Source of the DNA: Cercis canadensis
Taxonomy: Eukaryota > Streptophyta > Magnoliopsida > Fabales > Fabaceae
Length of the DNA: 64,000 bases
Reading direction: 5' to 3'
NCBI GenBank assembly: GCA_003255065.1
Contig: QAOA01000920.1
Span: 149,980-213,979 of the forward strand
Part shown: one piece after another, positions 35,607 through 46,299 of the stretch
Numbering within the stretch: the first letter of the stretch is position 1
How the letters are laid out: each line of letters opens with the position of its first letter
Program-made: the position numbers and the translations under genes
The notes under the pieces: generated by a model
What the model was told of the DNA's origin: nothing
What the model saw: only the letters and a program-made list of their open reading frames with translations
The model's database searches: none

Positions 35607-37346
35607 TTATGCTGGTGCAGTGAGGACCATTGAAGAAATTTGGTGTTTAACCCCATCTCCCCAGTAATGCTTAAGTCGTTGCCCATTAACCTTGAAACTC
35701 CTTCCCGTTTCCATGTCAGCCACTTCAATAGATCCATAGGGATATACTGTCTTGACCATAAATGGTCTTGACCACCTTGATTTCAGCTTTCCCAGGAAGT
35801 GTCTCAGTCTTGAATTGTACAGCAAGACTTGTTGTCCTGGTTCAAAAATCCTTTGGATGATTCTCTTATCATGCCATTGCTTTGTCTTCTCTTTGTAAAG
35901 CCTGGAACTCTCATAAGCTTTATATCTAAATTCATCTAATTTGTGAAGTTGAAGGACCCTTTTTTCCCCTGCTTTTGCCAGGTCAAAATTTAGGATCTTA
36001 GGGGCCCACCATGCTTTGTGCTCCAATTCCACAGGCAAATGACAAGCCTTGCCATACATTAACTGGTATGGGGACATGCCAAGAGGTGTCTTCAATGCAG
36101 TGCGGTATACCCAAAGAGCATCATCGAGCTTCAAGGCCCAATCCTTTCTAGAGGCGCTGATAGTCTTCTCAAGAATCATCTTCAACCCTCTGTTTGACAC
36201 TTCAACTTGACCGCTGGTTTGTGGATGATATGGAGTTGCTATGCGGTGCCTCACTCCATACTTGCTCAGTAAAGCATCCATTCGCTTGTTGCAGAAGTAA
36301 GTGCCCTCATCACTAATCAAAGCTCTTGGAACTCCAAATCTTGAGAATATATTTTTCTTGAGGAAACTCATAACTACCTGAGCATCATCAGTTCTGGTGG
36401 CAGTTGCTTTAACCCATTTAGACACGTAATCGACTGCGACCAGAATATACTCATTAGAGTATGATGATGGGAAAGGACCCAAATCTATTCCCCAAACATC
36501 AAACAATTCAACTTCGAGTACTGAATTCAGAGGCATTTCATGCCTTTTTGAGATGTTGCCAGACCTTTGGTAGCGGTCACACGTCTTCACATAGTCATAG
36601 GCGTCTTTGAAGACTGTTGGCCAGTAGAACCCTGATTGGAGAACTTTGGCAGCTGTCCGATCTCCATTGAAATGGCCATCATAGTCTGAAGCATGGCAAT
36701 GCCACAATATATCCTTCACCTCTTCTTGTGGGACACATCTCCTAAAGAGCCCGTCAATACATTTTCGCAGCAAATAAAGCTCGTCCCAGACATAGAACTT
36801 AGCCTCATGAAGGAATCTCTTTAACTGTTGGGAGTTTAGATCCACAGGTAGGACCTTAGCAGCTTTAAAGTTAGCAAAATCAGCATACCATGGCAAGCTG
36901 TGCACTGCAAAGAGCTGCTCGTCTGGGAATTCCTCATTAATAGGAAGAGGTGGAGCTTGGTTCTTCTCTTGTTGCTCAATCCTAGACAGGTGATCAGCTA
37001 CCACATTGTCTATGCCTTTCTTGTCCTTGATCTCAAGATCAAATTCTTGCAACAGCAAGATCCAACGGATGAGCCTAGGCTTGGAATCCTGTTTAGCAAA
37101 GAGATACCTAAGAGCTGCATGATCAGTATATACAATAACCTTGGCACCTACTAAATAAGAGCGGAATTTATCAAATGCAAAAACAATAGCTAACAACTCT
37201 TTTTCAGTAGTGGCATAGTTAACTTGAGCAGAATCTAGCACATGACTTGCATAGTATATGGCATGCAATAACTTGTTTTTTCTCTGCCCCAAAACAGCAC
37301 CTACAGCTATATCACTAGCATCACACAGAAGTTCAAAAGGTAAATC
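35607..37346 (-). CDS. RNase H and integrase ORF, right unit
   Basis: In frame with the upstream RT ORF and separated from it only by TAG at 37347-37349. RNase H has [22 protein letters not shown] and NVVADHLSR. Integrase follows with an HHCC-type zinc-binding domain whose last Cys is Tyr (CDRYQ here, CNRCQ in the left unit). The DDE core has WGID, LISDEGT and GQVEVSN; a 3-bp in-frame deletion after the first Asp turns GIDFMG into GIDLG. The C-terminal domain ends near 35607. About 560 codons are uninterrupted, but the lost zinc ligand and the deletion make activity doubtful. Confidence 0.92.
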   Translation of the reverse strand, partial: DLPFELLCDASDIAVGAVLGQRKNKLLHAIYYASHVLDSAQVNYATTEKELLAIVFAFDKFRSYLVGAKVIVYTDHAALRYLFAKQDSKPRLIRWILLLQEFDLEIKDKKGIDNVVADHLSRIEQQEKNQAPPLPINEEFPDEQLFAVHSLPWYADFANFKAAKVLPVDLNSQQLKRFLHEAKFYVWDELYLLRKCIDGLFRRCVPQEEVKDILWHCHASDYDGHFNGDRTAAKVLQSGFYWPTVFKDAYDYVKTCDRYQRSGNISKRHEMPLNSVLEVELFDVWGIDLGPFPSSYSNEYILVAVDYVSKWVKATATRTDDAQVVMSFLKKNIFSRFGVPRALISDEGTYFCNKRMDALLSKYGVRHRIATPYHPQTSGQVEVSNRGLKMILEKTISASRKDWALKLDDALWVYRTALKTPLGMSPYQLMYGKACHLPVELEHKAWWAPKILNFDLAKAGEKRVLQLHKLDEFRYKAYESSRLYKEKTKQWHDKRIIQRIFEPGQQVLLYNSRLRHFLGKLKSRWSRPFMVKTVYPYGSIEVADMETGRSFKVNGQRLKHYWGDGVKHQISSMVLTAPA

Positions 37347-40300
37347 CTAATCAGGTGGGATCACCACAGGGGCAGTAATCAACTTTTGCTTCAATGTATT
37401 AAAAGCTAACAGACATTCCTTATTGAAAGCAAAAGTTTCATCTTTAACAAGTAGGTTACACAGGGGTTTAGCAATTTTAGAAAAATCTTGGATGAATCTT
37501 CCATAAAAGCCAGCGTGTCCCAAAAAACTACGCACCCCTTTGACATTAGTAGGAGGGGACAATCTTTCAATCACCTCTACTTTAGCCCTATCTACCTCTA
37601 TCCCTTTGGCAGAAATTTTATGTCCTAAGACAATCCCCTCTCTGACCATAAAATGGCACTTTTCCCAATTCAAAACCAAATTGGTTTCTTGGCATCTTTT
37701 TAACACTAAAGACAGATTATGCAAGCATATATCATAAGAAGAGCCAAAAACAGAAAAGTCATCCATAAATATTTCTATAAACTTCTCATTCATGTCAGAG
37801 AATATGGAAAGCATACACCTTTGAAAAGTGGCCGGAGCATTGCACAATCCGAATGACATCCTCCGATATGCATACACTCCATAGGGGCAAGTGAAGGCGG
37901 TCTTTTCCTGATCCTCCGGAGCTATGGCAATCTGGTTGTAACCCGAATACCCGTCCAGAAAACAGTAATGCTCATGACCGGCTAGGCGCTCCAGCATTTG
38001 ATCTATAAATGGGAGAGGGAAATGGTCATTCCTCGTGGCATCATTCAGTTTTCTATAGTCGATGCATACGCGCCATCTCGTGACTGTTCTAGTGGGAATT
38101 AGTTCATTCTTTTCATTCATCACCACTGTTGTCCCTCCTTTCTTGGGCACCACCTGAACTGGGCTCACCCATGAACTGTCCGAGATGGGGTAAATAACTT
38201 CAGCATCTAGGAGTTTTACCACTTCCTTTCGCACTACTTCTTTCATGATTGGATTCAGTCTCCTTTGGGGTTGTACGACAACTTTATGGTTCTCTTCCAT
38301 GAGGATCTTGTGCATACAAAAGGATGGACTGATGCCTTTTAAATCAGCAATCGACCATCCAATGACGCTTTTATACTCCCTCAACACCCGTAACAGTTTT
38401 TCCTCCTCAACCTTAGTTAATTCGGAATTGATGATAACGGGAGAGGAATTATTCTCACCAAGGAAGGCATACTTCAAAGTCAGCGGCAGTGGCTTGAGCT
38501 CAACTTTTGGAGATTGCTCTTGATTCACATCCTTTTTTAATTCTTCTAGCTTAGGTGGTGCGGATGTCGAATACGATGGTAGAGCATCCAATAATGCTAC
38601 ATGTTCTGCGCATGCTGAATCTCCTGCTAAATCAATCATGGTCACTGCATCCACCAAGACTCTTTCAAGAGGACAAGAGGTCAGATTCTCCATAAACGTG
38701 CTAGCAATGATAGAGTCCAGAATATCCAGGCGGAAGCATTCTTCTTTCTCCATAGGGTATTGCATCGCACTAAACACATTGAAGATCACCTTCTCATCTT
38801 GAACTTTCAGAGTCAGAGTCCCATCAGCTACATCTATGAATGTTCTCCCAGTAGCTAGAAATGGCCGTCCCAAGATCAGTGGAATCTTTCCATCCTCCTC
38901 CATGTCTAGGACAACAAAATCCACTGGAAAGATGAACTTGTGAACCTTAACCAAGACATCCTCTACTAGACTGTAGGGATGTTTGATAGACCGGTCGGCA
39001 AGTTGAAGCGTAATCATGGTGGGTTTTGCTTGACCAATTCCTAACTTCTTGAAGATGGACAAAGGCATGAGGCTTACACTCGCTCCCAGATCACATAATG
39101 TCTTCCCAAAAGTGATGTCTCCAATAGTGCACGGAATGGAGAAACTCCCAGGATCTTTGAGCTTTGGAGGCAATTTCCTCTATAGAATAGCACTGCACTC
39201 CTCAGTCAACATGACTGTCTCATCATCTCTGATTCTTCTTTTCTTGGTCAGAAGATCCTTCATAAATTTAACACAGGATGATATTTGTTCCAGCGCTTCA
39301 GCAAAAGGTATGTTTATCTGCAATTTCTTGAAAACCTCTAAGAACTTGCTGAATTGCTTTTCATCTTGGTGTTTCTTGAGCCTTTAAGGAAAAGGCACCT
39401 TGACTGGAGGTATTGTGGCACAAGGTCTGGTCAATTTCTCCCCTTCTTCTCTACTTTCTGCCTCTGTGGGACGGCTAGATGTTGTGTTCCCATTTGTCCT
39501 AGTGACCTTATCATCTTCCTCTTCTGGTGTTTCTTATCTTGGGATGGGCTCCAACACTTTTCCGCTCCTTGTAGTTATAGCCTTCACATGCTCCTTAGGA
39601 TTTAGAATAGTATCACTGGGCAAGGACCCTTGAGGTCTGTCTGCCAATTGTCTCGCTATCTATCCTACTTGAGTTTCCAACTTCTGAATTGATGCATCTT
39701 GATTTCTAAACCCGCTCCTAGTTTCCTCCATAAACGTTGCAGTTTTCTGAATGAAAGTCGAGGTTTGAGTGGTCAATTTCTCTAGTGCATTCTCCAAAGA
39801 ATGACTCTTCTCATTGGTTTGAGATTGTGAAGCATGACCTTGGGTTGTCTGATGTGGGGACTGATATGAGTAGTTGGGTTTGTGGGAACCCCCTTGATTT
39901 CCTTGATTACCCCATGAGAAATTTGGGTGATTCCTCCACCCCGGATTATACGTAGGAGCATAAGGATTATTCTGAGGTCTTGGAGGATTTCCCATGTAGT
40001 TCACTTGCTCTTGAGACACTAGAGGGCCAAACATGTTGCCCGGGCACTCTCCATTTACATGGCTCCCTGCACAAAAGTCACAAACTAGTGGAGAAAAGTT
40101 GATTGCATTCACGTTGATAGTCTCAAACTTCTTGGACAGCTTAGCCACCTATTGTGTTAATAGCTTGTTCTGGGCTAACAGTGCATCTAGTGTCCCGACT
40201 TCCATTACGCCTCTCTTGACTATGGATCTCTCTCCTTGACTCTGGTAGTCATTACAAGCCATCTTCTCAAACAAGTCCCAGGCTTGTTCCGGAGTTTTAT

Positions 40301-41041
40301 AATTCACAACTCCTCCTGCTGCAACATCCACATTTGCCTTTGTGTGATGAAGCATACCGTTGTAAAAACTCTGGACTTGGATCCAAAATTCAAACGAGTG
40401 ATGCGGGCATCTCCTCAATATATCATTGTACCGCTCCCAAGCCTCACTCAATGATTCTCCATCTTGTTGGCGAAATGAAATAATCTCTGCCTCAACCTTG
40501 CTAATTTGGAAGGAGGCAAATACCGAGGGAGAAACTTATTCACCAAATCTGACCAAGTGGTGATGCTACCCTTTGGTTGAGAATCCAACCAGCTTCTGGC
40601 CTTATCTCGCACAGAAAAAGGAAAGAGCCTGAGTCGAATTGCATTATCACTGACCCCATTCAATTTCACCGTGTCACAAATCTGCAGAAAGTTGGCTATG
40701 TGTCCATTTGGATCTTCTAGCACACTTCCACTGAACTGATTGTGCTGTACTAGCTGAAGCAGAGCTGGTTTGAGTTCAAAGTGATTGGCTTGAACAGGTG
40801 GTCCTGTTATACTCGCTCCACATCCTGCGGCTGTTGGGATGTAATACTCCATGAGCGTTCGAGGTGGAGGGTTTTGTGCAACTCCATTGCCATTATTGTG
40901 CACTGGAGGATTCTGGTTTTGTTCTGCCATAACTGTCGGTTGTGCTTGTCTTGCTCCTCTAGCTTGCTTGCGAAGTCTTCGAGTTGTTCTCTTAATCTCA
41001 GGATCAAAAGCTAATGAGCTGGAATCGAGAGTACCTCGCAT
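37347..41041 (-). pseudogene. Gag-protease-RT region, right unit
   Basis: Starts MRGTLDSSS at 41041. A 1-bp deletion near 40489 shifts the frame in capsid, which resumes from 40451. In-frame stops follow at 40149-40151, about 39661-39663, about 39536 and about 39386, and at 39181-39183. At each of these the left unit has CAG or CAA. From 39173 the frame is open for 608 codons: protease DLGAS, then RT with GYSGYNQ and an intact FMDDF, ending at TAG 37347-37349 in place of a Trp codon. So gag and its boundary with protease are destroyed while RT is well kept, the reverse of the left unit. Confidence 0.92.
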
Positions 41042-41184
41042 ACACCAAAATTAAAGTAGGATAAGCAATTGAGAGAAACAAGTTACCAACAGATAAAATA
41101 TTTGAACCAGATTTACTAACAAGAATTTTAAAATCCAAATTAGGACCTAGTTGGTTACTGTTAATATTGCTAATATACCGTTAA

Positions 41185-41202
41185 TCCCCGGCAACGGCGC
41201 CA
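41185..41202 (-). promoter_or_regulatory. Primer binding site (tRNA-Asp type), right unit
   Basis: Same 18 nt as the left unit (coding TGGCGCCGTTGCCGGGGA), six nucleotides from the 5' LTR. Confidence 0.9.
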
Positions 41203-41208
41203 AAAACT

Positions 41209-42805
41209 TGATGGGACTTTTTCCGGCAAGTGTACCGGGCCACACAAGTAATATAATACTGAGTAGAGTATCGTTCCCACAAGGATTAAGGCTAGCAACT
41301 ACCAATTTCACCAATAAAGATTCTATTTGGAAAGATAAATGGTTTGGATTGAAGGTAGCCCAAGAATGAGCAGCTGCAATTAACTAAGTAACAAACTTAG
41401 TAACAAAACTCGAACAATATTGTAACAATCTTTAAGAAACAATCTAAATGTGAAATTGATAATAAGAATGAGAAAGGTTAGGGGTTGATTTCATTCACTT
41501 GCAAATTCGATTCCCTCATAGATAAGGTAATCTCAGAAACAATACTGAACTACTTATTTCAGTTACAATTCATTTGTTGTTGGTTCATTTCTTTAATGTG
41601 ATTGAACCCAATTCCTTGGTGAAACAATCCTCTCTATACCAATTACTTGTCCAATTCCTTAACACAACTAATTAATATAGGTGATTTGGTTCTAGGAAAT
41701 TAATCTAATACCACTTAAACAAAGTTATCTATTCCTAGATTAACTCAATTTAGGACAGAATTTACAGAGCACATTCGGATCTTACTATTCCTAGTATTGA
41801 AACGAATCTTTTAATCATTCAAATGGTAGCTAAGCATTTAAAGGCATTAATAACAGTAAATTCCATTCAACAAAAGGAGTTGTACTAAAACAAGTTTATT
41901 CAATCTTGAAACCTGATTACAATTGAATTACATCAAACCCCTAACACTAAGAATTTAGCTACTCATACTTGAATTCAATAAAAGCAAATAGGTAAGGTTT
42001 AACATGAGATGAAAAGAAGAAGAAGAAGAAGAAGAAGAAGAAGAAGAAGAAACTCTATGACGATCCAGTTGCAATTGCTCCCCTTCCTCCTCTAGTTCTT
42101 CTGCTCCTTTTCTTCCCAAGTACGGCCTCCCTTGACATATGCATCAGATTTCCTTTTATACTTGTGCAGAATTAGGTCATTTGGTCAAAAATAGCTCGAA
42201 CACGGCTCTAACACGGCCGTGTTTCTTTTCTGGACCTGGGCGTGTCACTTATGTTGCATTTCTGGTCATTGAACATGGGCTCATACACGGCCGTGTTCTT
42301 TTCTGGTCCTGGCCATGTAGCTTAGACATGGCCCGTGCTCTCCTTTGGTCTGGGCGTGTCCTTTCTTTGTAGCCTCTGCCTGTTCAACACGGCCTATCAC
42401 ACGGCCGTGTTCTTCTCTTGCCTTGACTGTGTTTGCCCTTAGACTTAGTCTTTGTTCTCTTGGACATTCTGCTTGATCAACACGGCCTTGAACACGGCCG
42501 TGTTTGTTCTTGTATGAGGTCGTGTTTTTCCATAAGCTTGAGCAGCAGCCTCTGGATGTTAGACACGGGGTACACACGGCCGTGTTGCTGCCCGTGTCTA
42601 CCTAAAAACTTGGTGTAAGGCTGCTTTCCTTGTCTTTTTCTCCATGGATTGCTTCCAGATTCTTCTCATATCTTGATTACCCATCTTTGTATCTATCAAA
42701 CCCAATTTATGGATTAAACACCATGTTTAGAGAGGATTTGCTCACAATGCAAGTAAGAATTCAGTATTAAAGCATGAATTTTATAGTCCTAAAAGACAAG
42801 TATCA
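41209..42805 (-). repeat. LTR 3 (5' LTR of right unit)
   Basis: 1597 bp, longer mainly because the (GAA)n tract near 42015-42052 has about twice as many units as in LTRs 1 and 2. Five exact ACACGGCCGTGT palindromes lie at 42211, 42285, 42399, 42492 and 42574. It ends TATCA before the GTAAC target duplication. Confidence 0.94.
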
Positions 42806-42810
42806 GTAAC
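42806..42810. repeat. Target site duplication, right (GTAAC)
   Basis: Matches 18597-18601 exactly. Confidence 0.92.
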
Positions 42811-42877
42811 AAAAGAAAAATAAAGCTTCAAATTAAAACTAGGATTATTTAGTATCAACATTAATAGAACAAAACAA

Positions 42878-42895
42878 TCTCCAGCAATGGTGCCA
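42878..42895 (-). promoter_or_regulatory. Decayed primer binding site of the older Athila-type element
   Basis: The plus strand TCTCCAGCAATGGTGCCA differs from the array's primer site at 4 of 18 positions, all transitions (C to T or G to A). It lies eight nucleotides from the LTR at 42904. Confidence 0.82.
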
Positions 42896-42903
42896 AAAAT
42901 TTG

Positions 42904-44010
42904 TGAGGAAATATAACACAAATATCGAAATTGAGTTGATCACAATTTTATTTGAACAACCAATAATTAAGAGACGTGAGAAATAAAATGAAAACAAGTA
43001 AAATCAAGAATAAACTACAAATATAAAGTCTAGGGTTTCTGATTTCACAATAATTAATCTGATTTTCCTTCTCTATCTCATTAATCTAGAATTATTCTTT
43101 TAATTGATAGTTGAGATTCCTTAATCTTTCCACTAGCCTCTCCTAATGTCTAATGAAAACATCCCTAATTGCTAAACCACTATATTCTTATGTGAATTAA
43201 AACAACTAGAAATTCATTAAATTCTATGGATGCCATGTAGCACTACACAGACTACGGAGGTATATTTATATCCCACATGCAATCTAATAGCATTCCTTCC
43301 AATGAACTAGACACATAAATCTTCTTCCGGTTTAATTATGATTAACCCAACATCTAATGAGTTATCAATTAATTATAAGCACTAAGCACAAAGATGAACA
43401 CTCAATCAGAAAAAATAATTCATAGATTAACTTTATAAAAAAAATTCAAAACATCATAGTTAGGCTACATCGTAGCCCTAAAGAAGGAAATTAGTTCATA
43501 CTGGAAAAGCAAGACATCCTAACAAATATTCTAAACATACGTAAAGAAAAGATGAAGAAGAAAAACTCATGGAAGATGAATTTGTTGTCGTCTCCTCCTT
43601 CGTGCCTTTTTCTTCTCTCATTCAATTCTCTAACTTTTTGGAACTTGTGGGAACCTCAATCTAGTCCTAAAAACTCTTATTTAGAGTTCCTAAGAAGTTT
43701 AAATAAATTAGGAAATGTGTTTGGGTTAAAAACTTACAAAAACAAGGAAAACAAGTAAAATTTTGCGTACAGGTGACAACCGAGGCGCCTAGGCACCAAC
43801 TATGTTGCCTTTAGTATGGGAAAAGTTTCACACACTCCATTTTCATCATTTTCAGCACCAAAAAGTGACCAAGTCTCTTCCAAGTGTCCTAAACTTTATT
43901 TCCTACAAAACAAACACAAAATCACAAGAATAAAGCTGATAAACAACTCAAAAACTAACTAAATACCAAGTAAATAATATCTAATTCATGGATATAAAAT
44001 CCACTCATCA
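42904..44010 (-). repeat. 5' LTR of the older Athila-type element
   Basis: The plus strand begins TGAGGAAAT and ends CCACTCATCA; the coding strand begins TGATGAGTGGATTTTATATCC. It is 1107 bp. It adjoins the decayed primer site on one side and PPR coding sequence on the other. Its partner LTR was not found in the window. Confidence 0.8.
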
Positions 44011-45009
44011 CTTAGAACCACCAAATCATGTCCCATTAAGACCACCAAACCATGAATTTGCTTGCCTTGTTTCAAGGCTTCAAAGAAGCACAAGTTTTGA
44101 GCACAGAAAACAAAGTGAACTCACTCAATTCAACTCTCTCCCTCCTCATTACTTTTAAAACATTGAATACTTCATGAGGAAGGTCATGCAATAAATAATT
44201 TGAAAACAAAGCATTCCAAGTAGCTATGTCCTTGTATTCTATCTCTTCAAAGACCCTTATCGAATCACCCACATAGCCATATTTGGAATGCATGTCCATA
44301 AGAGCAGTTCCGATCACAGTTCCAGAGTTATTACCTATCTTGACCATCAGACAATGGACTTATTTGCCATGCTCAAGGCTGGGCAACATAGAACTTGCAC
44401 ACGAGACAGGGGTCAATGTGTAGGCATCAATGTAGAATGCGCGGAATGCATACGACAAAAGAGACCCCATGCTGAGATAGCATCACCTTGATGGAAATAT
44501 GTGGCAATAATGGAGTTAAGCGTGTAAAGATCACACAAGAGCATTTGATTGAACATATTGTGGGTGTGAACATTGCAACTTTGAAAATTTATAATTCTGG
44601 GAGAAAACTAAGACTGGACTTAATCTGAGATTGTCATACAAAAATACCAAGAATGCTTGCAGGGGAGTGGCAAGGTTGATGGAGTTGAGCAACATCACAA
44701 CAACATCAATGGATGGGTTGGCAGCATTTTTTGTGGAGAAGATGCAAAAATCCTTCTCTCTCTAGCTTGGTGGTGGTGGTGGGGTAGGATTTGGTAAGAT
44801 GGGTCCAAATCATGAGAATGAAGATGATAAAAGAGATCACCCTTTATTTCACTCAGATTCATGAAGGCAGAAGATGAAAGTTGGAAAGGAAAGAGTGGAA
44901 GGTAGAGAGAGAAGGAACTTTTTTTAATGGGCACGTTGGCTAAAGACTTGCCACATAAGAAATTAGTGGCCAAATCATCACTTAATGGGCTAGGTGGTTC
45001 CTTTGACAT
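44011..45009 (-). pseudogene. PPR protein pseudogene, truncated by LTR insertion
   Basis: Pentatricopeptide-repeat proteins bind organellar RNA. The clearest part (44347-44072, 91 residues) has PPR phrases TALMDMHSKYG, DSIRVFEEIEYKDIATWNAL and EFTLFSVLKTCASL. Upstream, in shifted frames, AYTLTPVSCASSMLPSLEHGK and an N-terminal segment reach 45009. Stops near 44370-44560 and frame changes, including one near 44075 after CASL, break it. In another frame GKQIHGLVVLMG continues to 44011, where the minus-strand LTR (TGATGAG...) begins. The repeats that should follow are absent, so the LTR insertion or a linked deletion removed the 3' half. The subfamily is PLS-like, judging from the motif spacing. 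Confidence 0.8.
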
Positions 45010-45250
45010 AGGACAATGTTGAAAAATTCCCTTTTCTGTTTCGTTTACAGTCTAATCAAGAACAAAAAAAAATGAAAATCTTCAGAACTTAAGTAATCAT
45101 TTATTGCTTATGAACACATTTATATTAGAGAAGTAATTAGTATCCATGGCAGTACAATCACAGGTTCTTAATGAATTGATTAAATGAAATCACTACCATG
45201 GTTGTCTTTGATGTGGGGACTTCTTTGTCACTTACTATAATACTCTACAC

Positions 45251-45299
<49 letters not shown>

Positions 45300-45639
45300 C
45301 TTTGATAGTAAACCTATTATTAGTACCATTCCATTCTTTGATTCTTTGCCCTCAGTAGGGTAGTTCTAGCCATCAATAGACTCCTTTTCCAACATAAAAA
45401 GGACAACAAATTTACCTATGGAGATGATTCCCTAGTTTTGAGTAATGGTCTTGTCAATGGATTCTCTATTTCAGAATTAGTTGATGTTGTTTCTACTACA
45501 ACTGTCTTTGAGTTATGTTCTTCTACACCTTGTTGCATTGCTTCTTTAATCATCTGCTAAGAGAAACAGAGAAATTAAGGTGTATTTTTGAAAGGAACTT
45601 AGGATTTGATGCTACTAGTACATGTAGCGATTGAGTATT
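45010..45639. other. Gene-free spacer with (TA)n
   Basis: Contains a (TA)n run at about 45259-45296. Otherwise AT-rich without recognised features. Confidence 0.5.
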
Positions 45640-46230
45640 CCTATTCACCTGTGTCTATGAAGAAGGCATCTCATTCTCTAATGCTTCTTCATGTTGAGAT
45701 TCTACATCTTCAAGGGTTGGATTATCATTGTCAGTCCCTTTGATTTCAAAATCTTCATCGAATTGAACTATTCTTGTAATTAGTTCAGCAATGTCCTCAT
45801 CATCAAGTTTACCAATTTTGATTTCTACAATGTGGATTTCTAAACACTAGCAATTAAATTGCAAAGCCAAATTGTTTTTAGGAAAAAAAAATAATTCAAG
45901 GTATAACTGTCTTAAATTTGTCACATGCATAGAATAAATATTAAACATGTACATGAGAAATATGATGAATACTGTGTAGTGTGTACCTTTATTAGAATCA
46001 AAGTGATCCTGCAATTCCTCAATAAAGTATTCTGTAGGCTGTAACTGAATGCCTAAGGAGACAATACTAGCTAGACTTGGCAATTTTTTAAGTATTAGAC
46101 ATCTTAGTTTTGGAATCACAACCGGCATGCTCTTATCTGTTCCCCCTAGTTCACTAGCAAATAGTTGCTCTAGCTTAGGGGTTTCTTTTACCAACAACAA
46201 CATTCGCTTTGGGAATTCAAAGTGAGTATA
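45640..46230 (-). pseudogene. C-terminal LRR fragment of a CC-NBS-LRR gene
   Basis: A minus-strand frame from about 46230 reads PKRMLLLVKETPKLEQLF, then VVIPKLRCLILKKLPSLASI, phrases of the irregular C-terminal LRRs of CC-NBS-LRR receptors. From 45841 a separate acidic stretch (IGKLDDEDIAEL, VQFDEDFEI, EDVESQHEEAL) looks like the C-terminal tail. The intervening 118-codon frame drifts into low-complexity sequence and may cover an intron. No NBS domain is nearby; the N-terminal half of such a gene lies at 60958-61760 on the same strand, with retrotransposons between. The two may be halves of one gene, but the middle is missing. Confidence 0.7.
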
Positions 46231-46299
46231 GATATAAGAATTCTAACAGCAAATTTAAACATGAAATGTATGCAACTAATATGCCCTATATCCTTCCAC

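Larger units (their letters stand above)
18602..42805 (-). mobile_element. Tandem Athila-type retrotransposon array: LTR-INT-LTR-INT-LTR
   Basis: Three homologous LTRs (18602-20181, 29906-31484, 41209-42805) enclose two homologous internal regions of 9724 bp each. Each unit, read on the minus strand, has a tRNA-Asp-type primer site, gag-protease-RT-RNase H-integrase, an extra ORF and a polypurine tract. The middle LTR is the 3' LTR of the right unit and the 5' LTR of the left unit. One 5-bp target duplication (GTAAC) encloses the full 24.2 kb. There is no duplication around the middle LTR, which argues for one insertion followed by unequal recombination, or insertion of a tandem DNA form. The Athila assignment rests on the gag type, the Asp primer site and the downstream ORF. 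Confidence 0.93.
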
